A DNA stretch of 58,268 nucleotides from CAJBIL01 sp044359525 (GTDB lineage Bacteria; Pseudomonadota; Gammaproteobacteria; Burkholderiales; Rhodocyclaceae), in contig JBIKLY010000009.1 in assembly GCA_044359525.1 (NCBI GenBank), positions 1 through 58,268 of the forward strand, given 5' to 3'. How positions within the stretch are numbered: the stretch's first letter is position 1; each line of letters opens with the position of its first letter. The position numbers were made by a program, and so were the translations under genes. This document shows, one piece after another, positions 1 to 8,539 of the stretch. Under the pieces are notes generated by a model. That model was not told the DNA's origin. It saw nothing but the letters and a program-made list of their open reading frames with translations, and did not search any database.

Positions 1-298
1 CTGCTGGTGTCGCGGCGCTGACCGGAGGAACAAAATCAGGTGGGTGCTGCCTTACCGGTAACATTCATCCTTAAAACCTCAGTCTGTCCACGAAAATCAC
101 GAAAGACACAAAATGAAACAACAGGTTGAGTTGAGTTAGCCACTCACCCTAAGGGTTGCGCTCTGCATTTTTTTATCTGTCTGATTTTTTCGTGCTTTTA
201 GTGATTTTCGTGGACGAACTGCTTTTTCTAGGTTCATTTGCCGGCTGAAGAAAAAGATTGAAGATGAACTGGGCTGAATCTTACCTCCCGACCGTAGT
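1..298. other. No intact gene; possible end of an upstream CDS and a long inverted repeat
   Basis: The first 21 bases read as six codons and a TGA on the plus strand, which could be the tail of a gene starting outside the window, but this is too short to support. The rest is AT-richer than the genes and contains the inverted repeat listed separately. No ribosome binding site and reading frame of note was found. Confidence 0.4.
86..215. repeat. Long inverted repeat with perfect 15-bp arms
   Basis: The arms GTCCACGAAAATCAC (86-100) and GTGATTTTCGTGGAC (201-215) are perfect reverse complements; weaker pairing extends inwards. The architecture (about 100-140 bp, long arms, intergenic) resembles the GCAGAGGC-type hairpins found further along the window, but the sequence is different. 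It may be a separate family of intergenic hairpin repeat. Confidence 0.75.
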
Positions 299-511
299 GT
301 GGCATTGGCACGCATTGCACGTATCCAACCCGCTGACTACGTACGATCACGCAACCACATCGATGGTGCGGTGACCGGTTTGTCCCCCTATTTAACGCAC
401 GGTCTGATCACGCTGCATGAGGTGCCCCGCCCCACGATTGCACGCTGCATCTGGGGCGCGCTTCGGCTCAGTCGATTTGCCGAATCGCCTATGCTAGGAT
501 CGGCGATGTGA
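299..511 (+). pseudogene. Remnant of a photolyase-like FAD-binding domain protein
   Basis: The first 40 or so codons contain SRNHIDGAVTGLSPYLTHG, which matches a conserved stretch of the FAD-binding domain of photolyase/cryptochrome-related proteins as I know it. The similarity stops after LITLHEV and the frame ends about 25 codons later, so only a short internal piece is left. Neither the N-terminal part nor the flavin-binding C-terminal half was found nearby in any frame. The GTG at 299 is only where the open frame begins. I read it as a decayed fragment; a short unrelated peptide is possible but less likely given the motif. Confidence 0.55.
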
Positions 512-572
512 TTGAGCAGGCCGATAAGCAACCGACGAGTTGCCCTCGGCAGGACACCGGAGGGGAGGGGAA

Positions 573-1691
573 ATGCGTAGTGAGATAGTGCCATGCGGCA
601 TATCAATACATGGCAACCCGGCGCAGACGCGGGAAATGCTTGCCAAGCTTCTGCAACAACACGGGTTGCATGAGGTAGTCGCGGTCATTGACGGCGAGAA
701 ATCAACCCGCTTCGCCCTGCAACCCGAAATCACTTTGGCTTGGATGCCCGATTTTGACACCAGCGGGCTTACCGGGCGGCTGAATCTTGACACCCACCAG
801 ACACAGGATGCGCTCGAAAAAGAAATTCTGATCACGCTGCTGGCCAGTCCCGTTTGCAAGGATTTCCCCAGTGCTGACGAGTTGATTGCGCACATTCATA
901 TCCGTCGCAATATTGTGACTTCCGGCCGGAAAACAGAACTCAACTTTGACACCGCCGCGGCCGAACGCCCGGATGACTGCTGGCGTTATGACGAAGCGCG
1001 CGGCTTTACCGTCAAGCCGGGGTGTTCGTTGATTCATGCCTTGAAGAAGGCAACCCAGCCAGAGCTTTCAGGACGCCTCTACGCCTTCTCCTGCTACCGC
1101 GCCACGGAGTACGTCATCTTGCTGGCCATCGCCAAGGAATTGGCTGTATGCAATCCGCCCTTGCTGAGCCAGTTGCAGGCTCAGTGCGAAATGAAGGTCA
1201 TCCGTTCCGGGCAGTTCCACGATGTGTTCCTGCATGAATACGGTTCGCAGGACTCCCCCTTCCCGCCGAGCTATTACGTTCCGGGCGACCGGGTGTGGTT
1301 TCGCAATCCCGACCCGTCCTCCTCGGATGTGACGGGCTTCGAGGGCTCATGGGTGCTCTATTTGGGCGAAGGCCTTTTTACCAATTTCTGGAAACACAAG
1401 CACCCCTACACCCTGGCGGATAAATGCCTGGAGATTTACCACTGGCGGCATGGCGCTTGTCGAAACGCTGCCGGAGAACTGGTGATGGATGAGACCGTGG
1501 TTGAAAGCCGGGTAGCGGATTCACTGCGTGACAAGCATGAAGTCGCCCGGATCATGACTCAAATGATGCGTTGGCGCGATCCGAAAGATGTATACGAGAA
1601 CGGCGGCTGTATCGACACCACCCGAGAAGGATCACGCTGGGTGTGCCCGGGAACCGCCGATCTTGTGTTGTCGCCGGTGTCTTATGAGTAG
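573..1691 (+). CDS. Protein-glutamine gamma-glutamyltransferase (Tgl-like transglutaminase)
   Basis: A 372-residue protein; the ATG at 573 follows a strong GGAGGGGAGGGG site, so it is preferred to the TTG at 540. From about residue 90 it follows Bacillus Tgl, the spore-coat protein cross-linking enzyme, in my recollection of that family: a DELIAHIHIRRNIV segment near 102-115, LYAFSCYRATEYVILL around Cys174, which aligns with the catalytic cysteine, then VWFRNPDP (241-248) and VLYLGEGLF (261-269). The other catalytic residues do not line up one to one: the Tgl glutamate falls at Ser259 (Glu257 is close) and the histidine at Phe272 (His275 and His277 are close). There is an extra N-terminal part of about 90 residues and no signal peptide. 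It stands alone between a decayed gene and metF. Such enzymes are known mainly from spore formers, so the role here is open. Confidence 0.6.
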   Translation: MRSEIVPCGISIHGNPAQTREMLAKLLQQHGLHEVVAVIDGEKSTRFALQPEITLAWMPDFDTSGLTGRLNLDTHQTQDALEKEILITLLASPVCKDFPSADELIAHIHIRRNIVTSGRKTELNFDTAAAERPDDCWRYDEARGFTVKPGCSLIHALKKATQPELSGRLYAFSCYRATEYVILLAIAKELAVCNPPLLSQLQAQCEMKVIRSGQFHDVFLHEYGSQDSPFPPSYYVPGDRVWFRNPDPSSSDVTGFEGSWVLYLGEGLFTNFWKHKHPYTLADKCLEIYHWRHGACRNAAGELVMDETVVESRVADSLRDKHEVARIMTQMMRWRDPKDVYENGGCIDTTREGSRWVCPGTADLVLSPVSYE

Positions 1692-1770
1692 TTTTGCGTC
1701 AAGACAAAGCGCAACTCGAACCGCCGGTAGTTTTCCAAGATAAACACTTGCGGCATCCGCCAACTGCCGG

Positions 1771-2646
1771 TCAACTGTTGCCAGCGGGGCTTTGTCGACC
1801 TTGCCAGCGCTGCAAACGCTGGCAGATTTCTAACGTCAGTGCGGACTGATTCATCGTATAGAAGTGTAAACCCGGAGCGCCACCCGCGAGCAAGCGCTCA
1901 CATAGCTCGGTCACCACATCCAGGCCGAAGGCGCGGATAGCGTCGGCATCATCGCCATACGCTTCAAATTTTCGGCGCATCCAGCGCGGCAGTTCGGCAC
2001 CGCAGGCATCGGAAAAACGTGCCAGTTTGGAGAAACCGGCAATCGGCATGATGCCGGGAACCACGGGAATATCGACGCCGAGCGCGCGCACTTCGTCGAC
2101 AAAGTGAAAGTAGGCGTCGGCATTGTAGAAGTATTGCGTGATCGCCGAGTTGGCACCGGCTTTGGCTTTTTTCTCGAAGGCGGTGAGGTCGTCGCGTGGC
2201 GAGCGCGCCTGCGGATGCCATTCCGGGTAAGCGGCCACTTCGAGATGGAAGTGATCACCGGTTTCGCTACGGATGAATTCGACCAGCTCGTTGGCGTAGC
2301 GGAACTCGCCGGCTTCGGCCATGCCGGAGGGCAGATCGCCGCGCAGTGCGACGATGCGGCGGATGCCAGCCGCTTTATATTCCTGCAAAATTTCGCGGAT
2401 GTTGTCGCGGGTGGAGCCGATGCACGACAGGTGCGGCGCGGCCTGATAGCCGGCGGCGGCGATTTCCTTGACCGTGGCGAAGGTGCGCTCGCGCGTCGAA
2501 CCGCCCGCGCCGAAGGTGACCGAGAAGAATTCGGGCTTCAAAACCGCCAGCTTGTCGCGCACGACACGCAGTTTTTCAGCGCCTTCCGGCGTTTGCGGCG
2601 GGAAAAATTCGATGGAAATTTCGGTGTGATTTTTGGTTTGGTTCAT
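1771..2646 (-). CDS. metF: 5,10-methylenetetrahydrofolate reductase
   Basis: A 291-residue cytosolic flavoprotein that reduces methylenetetrahydrofolate to methyltetrahydrofolate, the methyl donor for methionine synthesis. The family motifs are present in order: EFFPP with the catalytic Glu13, FSVTFGAGGS (41-50), ALRGD with Asp104, TQYFYNADAYF with Gln171, PGIMP (198-202) and a C-terminal GLHFYTMN. The start at 2646 fits the usual family N-terminus; the frame stays open further upstream but that part overlaps the next gene and is not family-like. It is the last gene of the ahcY-holin-like-metF block, so it is probably controlled by the SAH riboswitch ahead of ahcY. Confidence 0.96.
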   Translation of the reverse strand: MNQTKNHTEISIEFFPPQTPEGAEKLRVVRDKLAVLKPEFFSVTFGAGGSTRERTFATVKEIAAAGYQAAPHLSCIGSTRDNIREILQEYKAAGIRRIVALRGDLPSGMAEAGEFRYANELVEFIRSETGDHFHLEVAAYPEWHPQARSPRDDLTAFEKKAKAGANSAITQYFYNADAYFHFVDEVRALGVDIPVVPGIMPIAGFSKLARFSDACGAELPRWMRRKFEAYGDDADAIRAFGLDVVTELCERLLAGGAPGLHFYTMNQSALTLEICQRLQRWQGRQSPAGNS

Positions 2647-2677
2647 GGCTAATCCAGACAGCGCCCGACGATAATCG

Positions 2678-3028
2678 TCAGCTTTTTTTACCACCCAGCA
2701 GCAGCCCGGACAGCACGCCCGAGACGATGCTGTAGAGCAGCGCGCCGAACACTGCCGGCCAGAAACCGCTGACGATAAACCCTTCAAGCATCGAGCCGGC
2801 GAGCCAGAACATCAGGCCGTTGACCACGAAGATGAAAAGTCCGAGTGTCAGCAGCGTGACCGGCAGGGTCAGCAGCAACAACAGGGGGCGCAATATGGCG
2901 TTCACCAGCCCGAGTATCAGGGCCGCAAGCAGCGCCGAGCTGAACGAGGCGACGTGAATCGACGGCATCACGTAGGCCACGCTGAGCAGTGCAACGGCAT
3001 TGAGCATCCAGAGCAGGATCAAGCGCAT
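2678..3028 (-). CDS. Four-helix membrane protein, phage-holin-IV/YvlD family
   Basis: A 116-residue, almost wholly hydrophobic protein with about four membrane segments, a conserved LGLVNAILRPLL stretch after the second helix, and a GLLLGGKK tail. This matches the so-called holin superfamily IV (YvlD-like) proteins, which are chromosomal inner-membrane proteins and not lysis genes. It lies between ahcY (17 bases before it) and metF (31 bases after it), all on the minus strand; I know this arrangement from other betaproteobacteria. Its function in a methyl-cycle operon is unknown. No phage genes surround it. Confidence 0.8.
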   Translation of the reverse strand: MRLILLWMLNAVALLSVAYVMPSIHVASFSSALLAALILGLVNAILRPLLLLLTLPVTLLTLGLFIFVVNGLMFWLAGSMLEGFIVSGFWPAVFGALLYSIVSGVLSGLLLGGKKS

Positions 3029-3045
3029 TTTGCCCCCTTTCTTGC

Positions 3046-4458
3046 TTAGTAACGGTACTGATCTGCCTTGTACGGGCCGTTAACCGGCACGCTGATGTAA
3101 GCGGCCTGCTGTTCGGTCAATACGGACAGTTGTGCATTGAGCGTCTTGAGCTGCAGGCGCGCAACCTTCTCGTCGAGATGCTTGGGCAGTGTGTAAACAC
3201 CCACCGGGTAGTCGGCATTGCGCGTGAAAAGTTCGATCTGCGCAATCGTCTGGTTGGCGAACGACGAGCTCATGACATACGACGGGTGGCCGGTGCCGCA
3301 GCCGAGGTTAACCAGACGCCCCTTGGCGAGCAGGATGATGCGTTTGCCGTCCGGGAAGATCACATGGTCGACCTGCGGCTTGATCTCTTCCCACTGGTAC
3401 TTCTCGATCGACGCGACATCGATTTCGTTGTCGAAATGGCCGATGTTGCAGACGATGGCCTGGTTTTTCATCGCCGCCATGTGGTCGTGCGTGATGACGT
3501 GGAAGTTGCCGGTGGTGGTAACGAAAATATCGGCCTTGTCGGCAGCGTATTCCATCGTCACCACGCGGTAACCTTCCATCGCCGCCTGCAACGCGCAGAT
3601 CGGGTCGATTTCGGTCACCCAGACTTGCGCCGACAGCGCACGCATGGCTTGTGCCGAGCCTTTGCCCACGTCGCCATAACCGGCGATCAGCGCGACCTTG
3701 CCGGCGATCATCACATCGGTGGCGCGCTTGATGCCGTCGACCAGCGATTCGCGGCAACCGTAGAGGTTATCGAATTTGGACTTGGTGACGGAGTCATTCA
3801 CGTTGATCGCCGGGAACTTGAGGTCGCCGCGCTGGTGCATCTGGTACAGGCGATGCACGCCGGTGGTCGTTTCTTCGGTGACGCCCTTGATCGCGGCCAG
3901 ACGCACCGAGTACCAGGTCGGATCAATCGCCAGCTTGGCTTTGATCGACGCGTAGAGGATGGTTTCTTCTTCGGAAGTCGGCTTGGCGAGTACGGAAAGA
4001 TCCTTCTCGGCCTTGGCGCCCAGGTGCAGCAGCAGGGTTGCGTCGCCGCCATCGTCGAGAATCATGTTCGAGTAACCACCATCCGCCCATTCGAAGATGC
4101 GGTGCGTGTAATCCCAGTAGTCGGTCAGCGACTCACCCTTGACGGCGAATACCGGAACGCCAACCGCGGCGATAGCCGCAGCCGCATGATCCTGCGTCGA
4201 GAAGATGTTGCACGAGGCCCAACGCACTTCGGCGCCGAGCGCGGTAAGCGTCTCGATCAGCACGGCGGTCTGGATCGTCATGTGCAGCGAACCGGTGATG
4301 CGTGCGCCCTTGAGCGACTGGGCGCCGGCGAATTCTTCGCGAATCGCCATCAGGCCCGGCATTTCGGTTTCGGCGATACGCATTTCCTTGCGTCCCCAGT
4401 CGGCGAGACCGAGATCGGCAATGACGTAATCTTGAGTGTTGGTAACAGCGTCAGCCAC
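3046..4458 (-). CDS. ahcY: Adenosylhomocysteinase (S-adenosylhomocysteine hydrolase)
   Basis: A 470-residue cytosolic NAD-dependent enzyme that splits S-adenosylhomocysteine to adenosine and homocysteine, removing the inhibitor of methyltransferases. Visible motifs are the NAD-binding AGYGDVGKGSAQAM, the substrate segment NVNDSVTKSKFDN, NIGHFDNEID and the C-terminal tail ending KADQYRY typical of the family. The start is a GTG at 4458 with AAGGAG seven bases before it; the open frame extends further but the extra part lies in the leader. The SAH riboswitch lies about 100 bases upstream on the same strand. It heads the ahcY-holin-like-metF operon. Confidence 0.97.
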   Translation of the reverse strand: MADAVTNTQDYVIADLGLADWGRKEMRIAETEMPGLMAIREEFAGAQSLKGARITGSLHMTIQTAVLIETLTALGAEVRWASCNIFSTQDHAAAAIAAVGVPVFAVKGESLTDYWDYTHRIFEWADGGYSNMILDDGGDATLLLHLGAKAEKDLSVLAKPTSEEETILYASIKAKLAIDPTWYSVRLAAIKGVTEETTTGVHRLYQMHQRGDLKFPAINVNDSVTKSKFDNLYGCRESLVDGIKRATDVMIAGKVALIAGYGDVGKGSAQAMRALSAQVWVTEIDPICALQAAMEGYRVVTMEYAADKADIFVTTTGNFHVITHDHMAAMKNQAIVCNIGHFDNEIDVASIEKYQWEEIKPQVDHVIFPDGKRIILLAKGRLVNLGCGTGHPSYVMSSSFANQTIAQIELFTRNADYPVGVYTLPKHLDEKVARLQLKTLNAQLSVLTEQQAAYISVPVNGPYKADQYRY

Positions 4459-4556
4459 AGTAAAACTCCTTGATAACTGTGGCCGGGAGGGGAAGGACGG
4501 TGTGTGAGGTATCACAGATCAGGCTCACCCTACTTCCCATGCCCGGCACGGGTTGA

Positions 4557-4642
4557 TTGGATGAGCGCCGTTTTACAATCCGAGCCTGAAGCTTTTGAAC
4601 GGGAGTTCGATTGTCAGCTTTGCAGCGCTCCTCGGATGAGCG
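4557..4642 (-). promoter_or_regulatory. S-adenosylhomocysteine (SAH) riboswitch
   Basis: Read on the minus strand, the leader of ahcY contains CGAGGAGCGCTGCAA, then CAGGCTCGG, then AACGGCGCTCA. These are the conserved blocks of the SAH riboswitch in the order and spacing I know for the family. It turns on ahcY when SAH accumulates. Between it and the GTG start lies a GC-rich hairpin (about 4537-4553) that could belong to the expression platform. Confidence 0.88.
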
Positions 4643-4658
4643 AATTATACGCCGGTTT

Positions 4659-5849
4659 TTAATTCCTGAAAGGGGGCGCAGAACCTGGCCGAAGGTCTGT
4701 TGCGCGCTGATGATAGAGCGCCGCCAGAACATCGGTCTGGCTCAAGGCGCCGACCACGTGGTTTTCTTCGTCCAGCACCGGAATCATCGGCGGGTGTGCA
4801 GCATTTGAGAGCAGCGCAGCGATTCTGGCGATGCTGTCAGTTGTACGTGCCACAACAGGCTTGTCCTGCATGATCTGGCCAACCACTTCCGGCCGCTCGC
4901 TGTGGCTTGCACCGGACGGGCGGAGCAACCGGCGTACGTTTTCTGCGACGCTCAGGCCAGGGTCGGGTGCGACGTGCTGGAGAAAATCATCGAGGGTCAG
5001 CAGACCGAGCAAACGCCGGCTGCGATCAACCACAGGCAGTGCCTTTAGGCGATGCCTGCGCAGCAGGGTCCAGGCGTCGTTCAGGCTGTCTCCATACTCG
5101 ACACACCGCGGATCGCGCGTCATGATTTCTTCGCAGATACGCTTCTCGTGGCGTTCCAGAGCGTGTGCCGCAGCGCGTTCATAGACGTCGACGAGATCTT
5201 CCTCGCTGATGTCGAGGTAAGCATCGATCGAGGCCAGCGCGTGTTGCAGATCCGCATGCTCGATAGCCGACCGCCGAAGCGGCGCGGGAACGGCTTGCGA
5301 GAGCGGGGGCGACCCGACCGGATAGCGCCGGCCGGGCAGCAGGTTGTTGACGGCAACCACCGCAATCAGCATGGCGGTTATGTTCAGCATGACAGTCAGC
5401 AGCAAACCGGCGTGCGCGGCACCAAGAACGCAGACGATGGCCATCGCGCCCCCTGGCGGGTGAATGCAGCGCAGGCGCGCCATGACCCAGACCGAAAGTG
5501 AAACGGCGATGGCGATGGCCAGCGCTTCCGGCTGGATCCAGGTGCCGCACAGCCAGCCAACCAGTGCTGATAGCAACAGGCCAGCGGCCAGCGGCCAGGG
5601 TTGGCCAAGCGGACTGTGCGGCAGGGCGAACAGGATGATCGACGTTGCGCCCAAGGGCGCAAGCAGGTGGCTGACCTCAGCAGTGGCCGGAATAATCGCC
5701 AGGATCCCCTGCAGCAGAAGCATGCCGGCCAGCGCAGCGGCAGTGCTTCGCCAACGCTCGCTGGCGGAAAGTGCTGGCGCATCGGTAATCAGGTAGCGTC
5801 GCGCCAGCTGATGCAGTGTCGTCCTGACGGGGCGGGTGTTCTGGTGCAT
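4659..5849 (-). CDS. HPP-family membrane protein with two CBS domains
   Basis: A 396-residue protein. Residues 35-170 hold about four to five membrane helices with the HPP signature IHPPGGA (129-135); a linker follows, then two CBS domains at about 238-292 and 322-382, which usually bind adenine nucleotides and gate transport. The HPP family has been linked to nitrite transport in plants and cyanobacteria, but no substrate can be read here. The start at 5849 is chosen because the membrane domain begins soon after it; a frame reaching 5999 would overlap the HD-GYP gene. It lies 31 bases after that gene and may be co-transcribed with it. Confidence 0.85.
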   Translation of the reverse strand: MHQNTRPVRTTLHQLARRYLITDAPALSASERWRSTAAALAGMLLLQGILAIIPATAEVSHLLAPLGATSIILFALPHSPLGQPWPLAAGLLLSALVGWLCGTWIQPEALAIAIAVSLSVWVMARLRCIHPPGGAMAIVCVLGAAHAGLLLTVMLNITAMLIAVVAVNNLLPGRRYPVGSPPLSQAVPAPLRRSAIEHADLQHALASIDAYLDISEEDLVDVYERAAAHALERHEKRICEEIMTRDPRCVEYGDSLNDAWTLLRRHRLKALPVVDRSRRLLGLLTLDDFLQHVAPDPGLSVAENVRRLLRPSGASHSERPEVVGQIMQDKPVVARTTDSIARIAALLSNAAHPPMIPVLDEENHVVGALSQTDVLAALYHQRATDLRPGSAPPFRN

Positions 5850-5880
5850 CAGCGCGCGGGGGGACGGAGAATTCTTGAAT

Positions 5881-7119
5881 TTACCATGGCGTTCCAGGCA
5901 GGCCGGACCACAATTCATTGAGATCCGGGAAATTCCATTTCGCCGGATCTTCGCGCCCGGAAATTTTCTCTGGGCAACCGGTGCGTGAGAGGTCGACAAC
6001 TTCCGGCTTGATTCGGGCGTTCGACTTTGTTGAGAAGAAAACCTTGACGCGCGGCGTCAGCAAGGACTTTTCGGCTTGTTCGACAACGATGCCGAGGCGT
6101 CCGGAGCTGAGCATGACCAATGAGCCGATCGGATAAATGCCAAGGCTTTTGACGAAGGCCTGAAAAATCACCGGATCAAAATGTCCCTTTGTCCACTCGG
6201 CCATCTTGCGCAGTGACTCTGCCGGATCCCAGCCGGCTTTGTAGGGGCGGTTGGAAGTGATCGCGTCATAGACATCACAGACCGCCCCCATTTTGGCAAA
6301 CTGGCTGATTTCCGCATCCTTGAGATGTTTCGGATAGCCGGAGCCATCGGTCTTTTCATGGTGATGCAGGACCACATCAAGTGCTACCGGGTCAACACCA
6401 ATACCTGCCAGCAGCATTTTGTAGCCTTCTTCCGGATGGCCTTTGATAATGGCAAATTCTTCATCGGTCAGCTTGCCCGGCTTGTTCAGCACATCCATGG
6501 GCATTGCCGCCTTGCCGAGGTCGTGCAGCAATCCGGCGATACCGGCTGACCGGATTTGTGCCTCGTCGAGATTGAGTTGTTTTGACAGCGCGATCATCAG
6601 TGCGCAAACGGCAACCGAGTGCATGTAAGTGTAGTCGTCGGCGGTTTTTAGTCGGGCGAGACTGATCAGGGCGCCCGGGTTGCGCGTCACCGAACCGGCA
6701 ATTTCCTCGACCAGCCGCTGAGCGCTCACCGTGTCGACGATTTTCCCCATGCGCGCCTCGTTGAACATCGAGGTGACAGCCTGCTTGGATTTGGCGCAGA
6801 TTTTTACGGCACGGGCGAGTTCCGCCGCTACTGGCGTTCGCTTGACTTCACGGACCTGCGTCGCAGCCAGCGTCAATTCGGCCTCAACCTGCGCTTCGGA
6901 TTCGCTCTCCGAGATCGCCTGTTCGCCAACTGGCACATCCAAACCCTTGCTGCAATCAATCCAGACTTCCTTGATGCTGCTCGCAAGAATCGTGTCGATG
7001 TCCTTCGGGTCAGTGATGACAAAGCCAGTCCGCCAGAAAGGGTGCTCCATCCACGAGCCGCAAAACTCTTTGAGGTGCATGCCGACAGTGAGTTGGTGGA
7101 CGCCGATTCGTTTGAGCAT
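5881..7119 (-). CDS. HD-GYP domain protein (probable cyclic-di-GMP phosphodiesterase)
   Basis: A 412-residue soluble protein. The N-terminal 130 residues match the DUF3391 region often joined to HD-GYP domains; the catalytic domain follows with LLHDLGKAAMP (His199, Asp200), GHPEEGYKML (His228), HHHEKTDGSGYP (252-263) and SNRPYK (289-294). All metal ligands and the GYP signature that I can recognise are intact, so it is probably an active enzyme degrading cyclic di-GMP. The ATG at 7119 starts a normal DUF3391 N-terminus. It is separated from metK by a strong terminator, and may share a transcript with the HPP/CBS gene. A GGDEF protein with opposite activity is at 24154. Confidence 0.9.
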   Translation of the reverse strand: MLKRIGVHQLTVGMHLKEFCGSWMEHPFWRTGFVITDPKDIDTILASSIKEVWIDCSKGLDVPVGEQAISESESEAQVEAELTLAATQVREVKRTPVAAELARAVKICAKSKQAVTSMFNEARMGKIVDTVSAQRLVEEIAGSVTRNPGALISLARLKTADDYTYMHSVAVCALMIALSKQLNLDEAQIRSAGIAGLLHDLGKAAMPMDVLNKPGKLTDEEFAIIKGHPEEGYKMLLAGIGVDPVALDVVLHHHEKTDGSGYPKHLKDAEISQFAKMGAVCDVYDAITSNRPYKAGWDPAESLRKMAEWTKGHFDPVIFQAFVKSLGIYPIGSLVMLSSGRLGIVVEQAEKSLLTPRVKVFFSTKSNARIKPEVVDLSRTGCPEKISGREDPAKWNFPDLNELWSGLPGTPW

Positions 7120-7180
7120 TGCGCTTGTTGCCGGAAGGTACGGTCGAATTTTCAGTCTATCCCGATTTCTCCGGACGCAC

Positions 7181-7208
7181 AAAAAAAGAGGCCCGCAGGC
7201 CTCTTTTT
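7181..7208 (-). terminator. Intrinsic terminator after metK
   Basis: The stem AAAAAGAGGCC / GGCCTCTTTTT with a four-base loop is flanked by A and T runs, so it can act on both strands. It lies 17 bases beyond the metK stop and ends metK transcription on the minus strand. Confidence 0.92.
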
Positions 7209-7225
7209 CAGCAGAACCCCGTGCT

Positions 7226-8392
7226 TTACAAACCGGCGTCGGCGCGCAGTGCTGCAGCCTTATCGGTCGCTTCCCAGGTGAACTCCGGTTCGTCACGGCC
7301 AAAGTGGCCGTAGGCGGCGGTTTTCGTGTAGATCGGGCGCAGCAGGTCGAGTGCCTTGATGATTCCCTTCGGGCGCAGGTCGAAATGCGCACCGATCAGC
7401 GCGACGATCTTCTCGTCGGAAACCTTGCCTGTGCCGAAGGTGTTGACCATCAGCGAAACCGGCCTGGCAACGCCGATCGCGTAGGCAACCTGTACTTCGC
7501 ACTTGTCGGCCAGGCCGGCAGCGACGATGTTTTTTGCCACGTAGCGTGCAGCGTAGGCAGCCGAGCGATCAACCTTGGACGGATCCTTACCGGAGAACGC
7601 GCCGCCACCGTGACGGGCAGCACCGCCGTAGGTGTCGACGATGATCTTGCGGCCGGTCAGGCCGCAGTCGCCATGCGGGCCACCAACAACGAAACGGCCG
7701 GTCGGGTTGACCAGATAGCGCGTACCGGCAGTCAGCAATTCCTTCGGCAATACCGGCTTGATGATCAGCTCGATCACCGCTTCTTCAATCTGCGCGTGCG
7801 AAACATCCGGGCCATGCTGCGTCGACACGACAACGGTATCGATCGAGACTGGCTTGCCATCAACGTATTTGACGGTGAGCTGGCTCTTCGCATCCGGGCG
7901 CAGCCACGGCAGGCGGCCGTCCTTGCGCACTTCGGCCTGACGCTGCATGATGCGGTGCGCGTAGTAGATCGGCAGCGGCATCAGCGACGGTGTTTCATTG
8001 CAGGCGTAACCGAACATCAGGCCCTGGTCACCGGCGCCCTGGTCGAGGTCGATGCCCTGGCCTTCATTGACGCCCTGCGCGATGTCCGGCGACTGGCGGT
8101 TGATCGCAGTGAGAATGGCACAGCTTTTGTAGTCAAAGCCGATATCGGAATCGGTGTAGCCGATGCGGCGCACGGTTTCCTGGGCGATTTCGCGATAGTT
8201 GATGTGTGCCTTGGTGGTGATTTCACCGGAGATGACGACCAGACCGGTGGATACCAGCGTCTCGCAGGCGACGCGACCGGTTGGATCTTCGGCAAGAATG
8301 CCGTCGAGGATCGAATCCGAAATCTGGTCGGCAACTTTGTCCGGGTGGCCTTCGGAAACGGATTCCGAAGAAAAAAGATATTCGCTAGCCAT
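7226..8392 (-). CDS. metK: S-adenosylmethionine synthetase
   Basis: A 388-residue cytosolic enzyme that makes S-adenosylmethionine from methionine and ATP. Clear signatures: SEGHPDKVADQISD at the N-terminus, GAGDQGLMFGYA, and the P-loop-like GGGAFSGKDPSKVDRS. The ATG at 8392 begins the canonical MASEYLFSSESVSEGH and is preceded by GGAGCAG. The open frame runs on into the leader, which instead appears to be regulatory RNA. It is the sole gene between its leader attenuator and the terminator at 7181. Confidence 0.97.
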   Translation of the reverse strand: MASEYLFSSESVSEGHPDKVADQISDSILDGILAEDPTGRVACETLVSTGLVVISGEITTKAHINYREIAQETVRRIGYTDSDIGFDYKSCAILTAINRQSPDIAQGVNEGQGIDLDQGAGDQGLMFGYACNETPSLMPLPIYYAHRIMQRQAEVRKDGRLPWLRPDAKSQLTVKYVDGKPVSIDTVVVSTQHGPDVSHAQIEEAVIELIIKPVLPKELLTAGTRYLVNPTGRFVVGGPHGDCGLTGRKIIVDTYGGAARHGGGAFSGKDPSKVDRSAAYAARYVAKNIVAAGLADKCEVQVAYAIGVARPVSLMVNTFGTGKVSDEKIVALIGAHFDLRPKGIIKALDLLRPIYTKTAAYGHFGRDEPEFTWEATDKAAALRADAGL

Positions 8393-8404
8393 GTGCTCTG
8401 CTCC

Positions 8405-8539
8405 AAAAACAAAAACCCCGGTGTGGCAGCGTGGCCGGCTCCGGGGTTTGAGCAGACGACGCTTTAGCAGTATTTTGAGCGCTTTTTCGAAGCACTCTCC
8501 GCCCTGCAAGTTGTCCTGATTAACTCGGCGGATACATAA
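8405..8539 (-). promoter_or_regulatory. metK leader with candidate attenuator
   Basis: On the minus strand the roughly 150 bases before metK contain three hairpins: CCGCC pairing with GGCGG (about 8506-8539), the 8-bp stem GAGTGCTT / AAGCGCTC (about 8480-8500), and AAACCCCGG / CCGGGGTTT (8412-8449) followed by TTTTGTTTTT. The last is a typical intrinsic terminator about 20 bases before the start codon. A terminator inside a leader implies regulated read-through. I could not match the upstream part to a named SAM riboswitch class with certainty. Confidence 0.6.

Noticed and set aside
2678..3028. Phage lysis gene or prophage
   Set aside because: The holin-like protein belongs to a chromosomal family and stands in a methyl-cycle operon; no phage gene is near.
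3130..4473. A 447-codon open frame on the plus strand opposite ahcY
   Set aside because: It is the antisense shadow of a highly conserved gene in GC-rich DNA; it has no family pattern and no ribosome binding site. The same holds for the long frames opposite metK (6731-8467) and the EF-G-like gene (22277-23785).
4907..5796. Plus-strand frames of about 110-150 codons opposite the HPP/CBS gene
   Set aside because: No motif, no start signal; shadows of the minus-strand gene.
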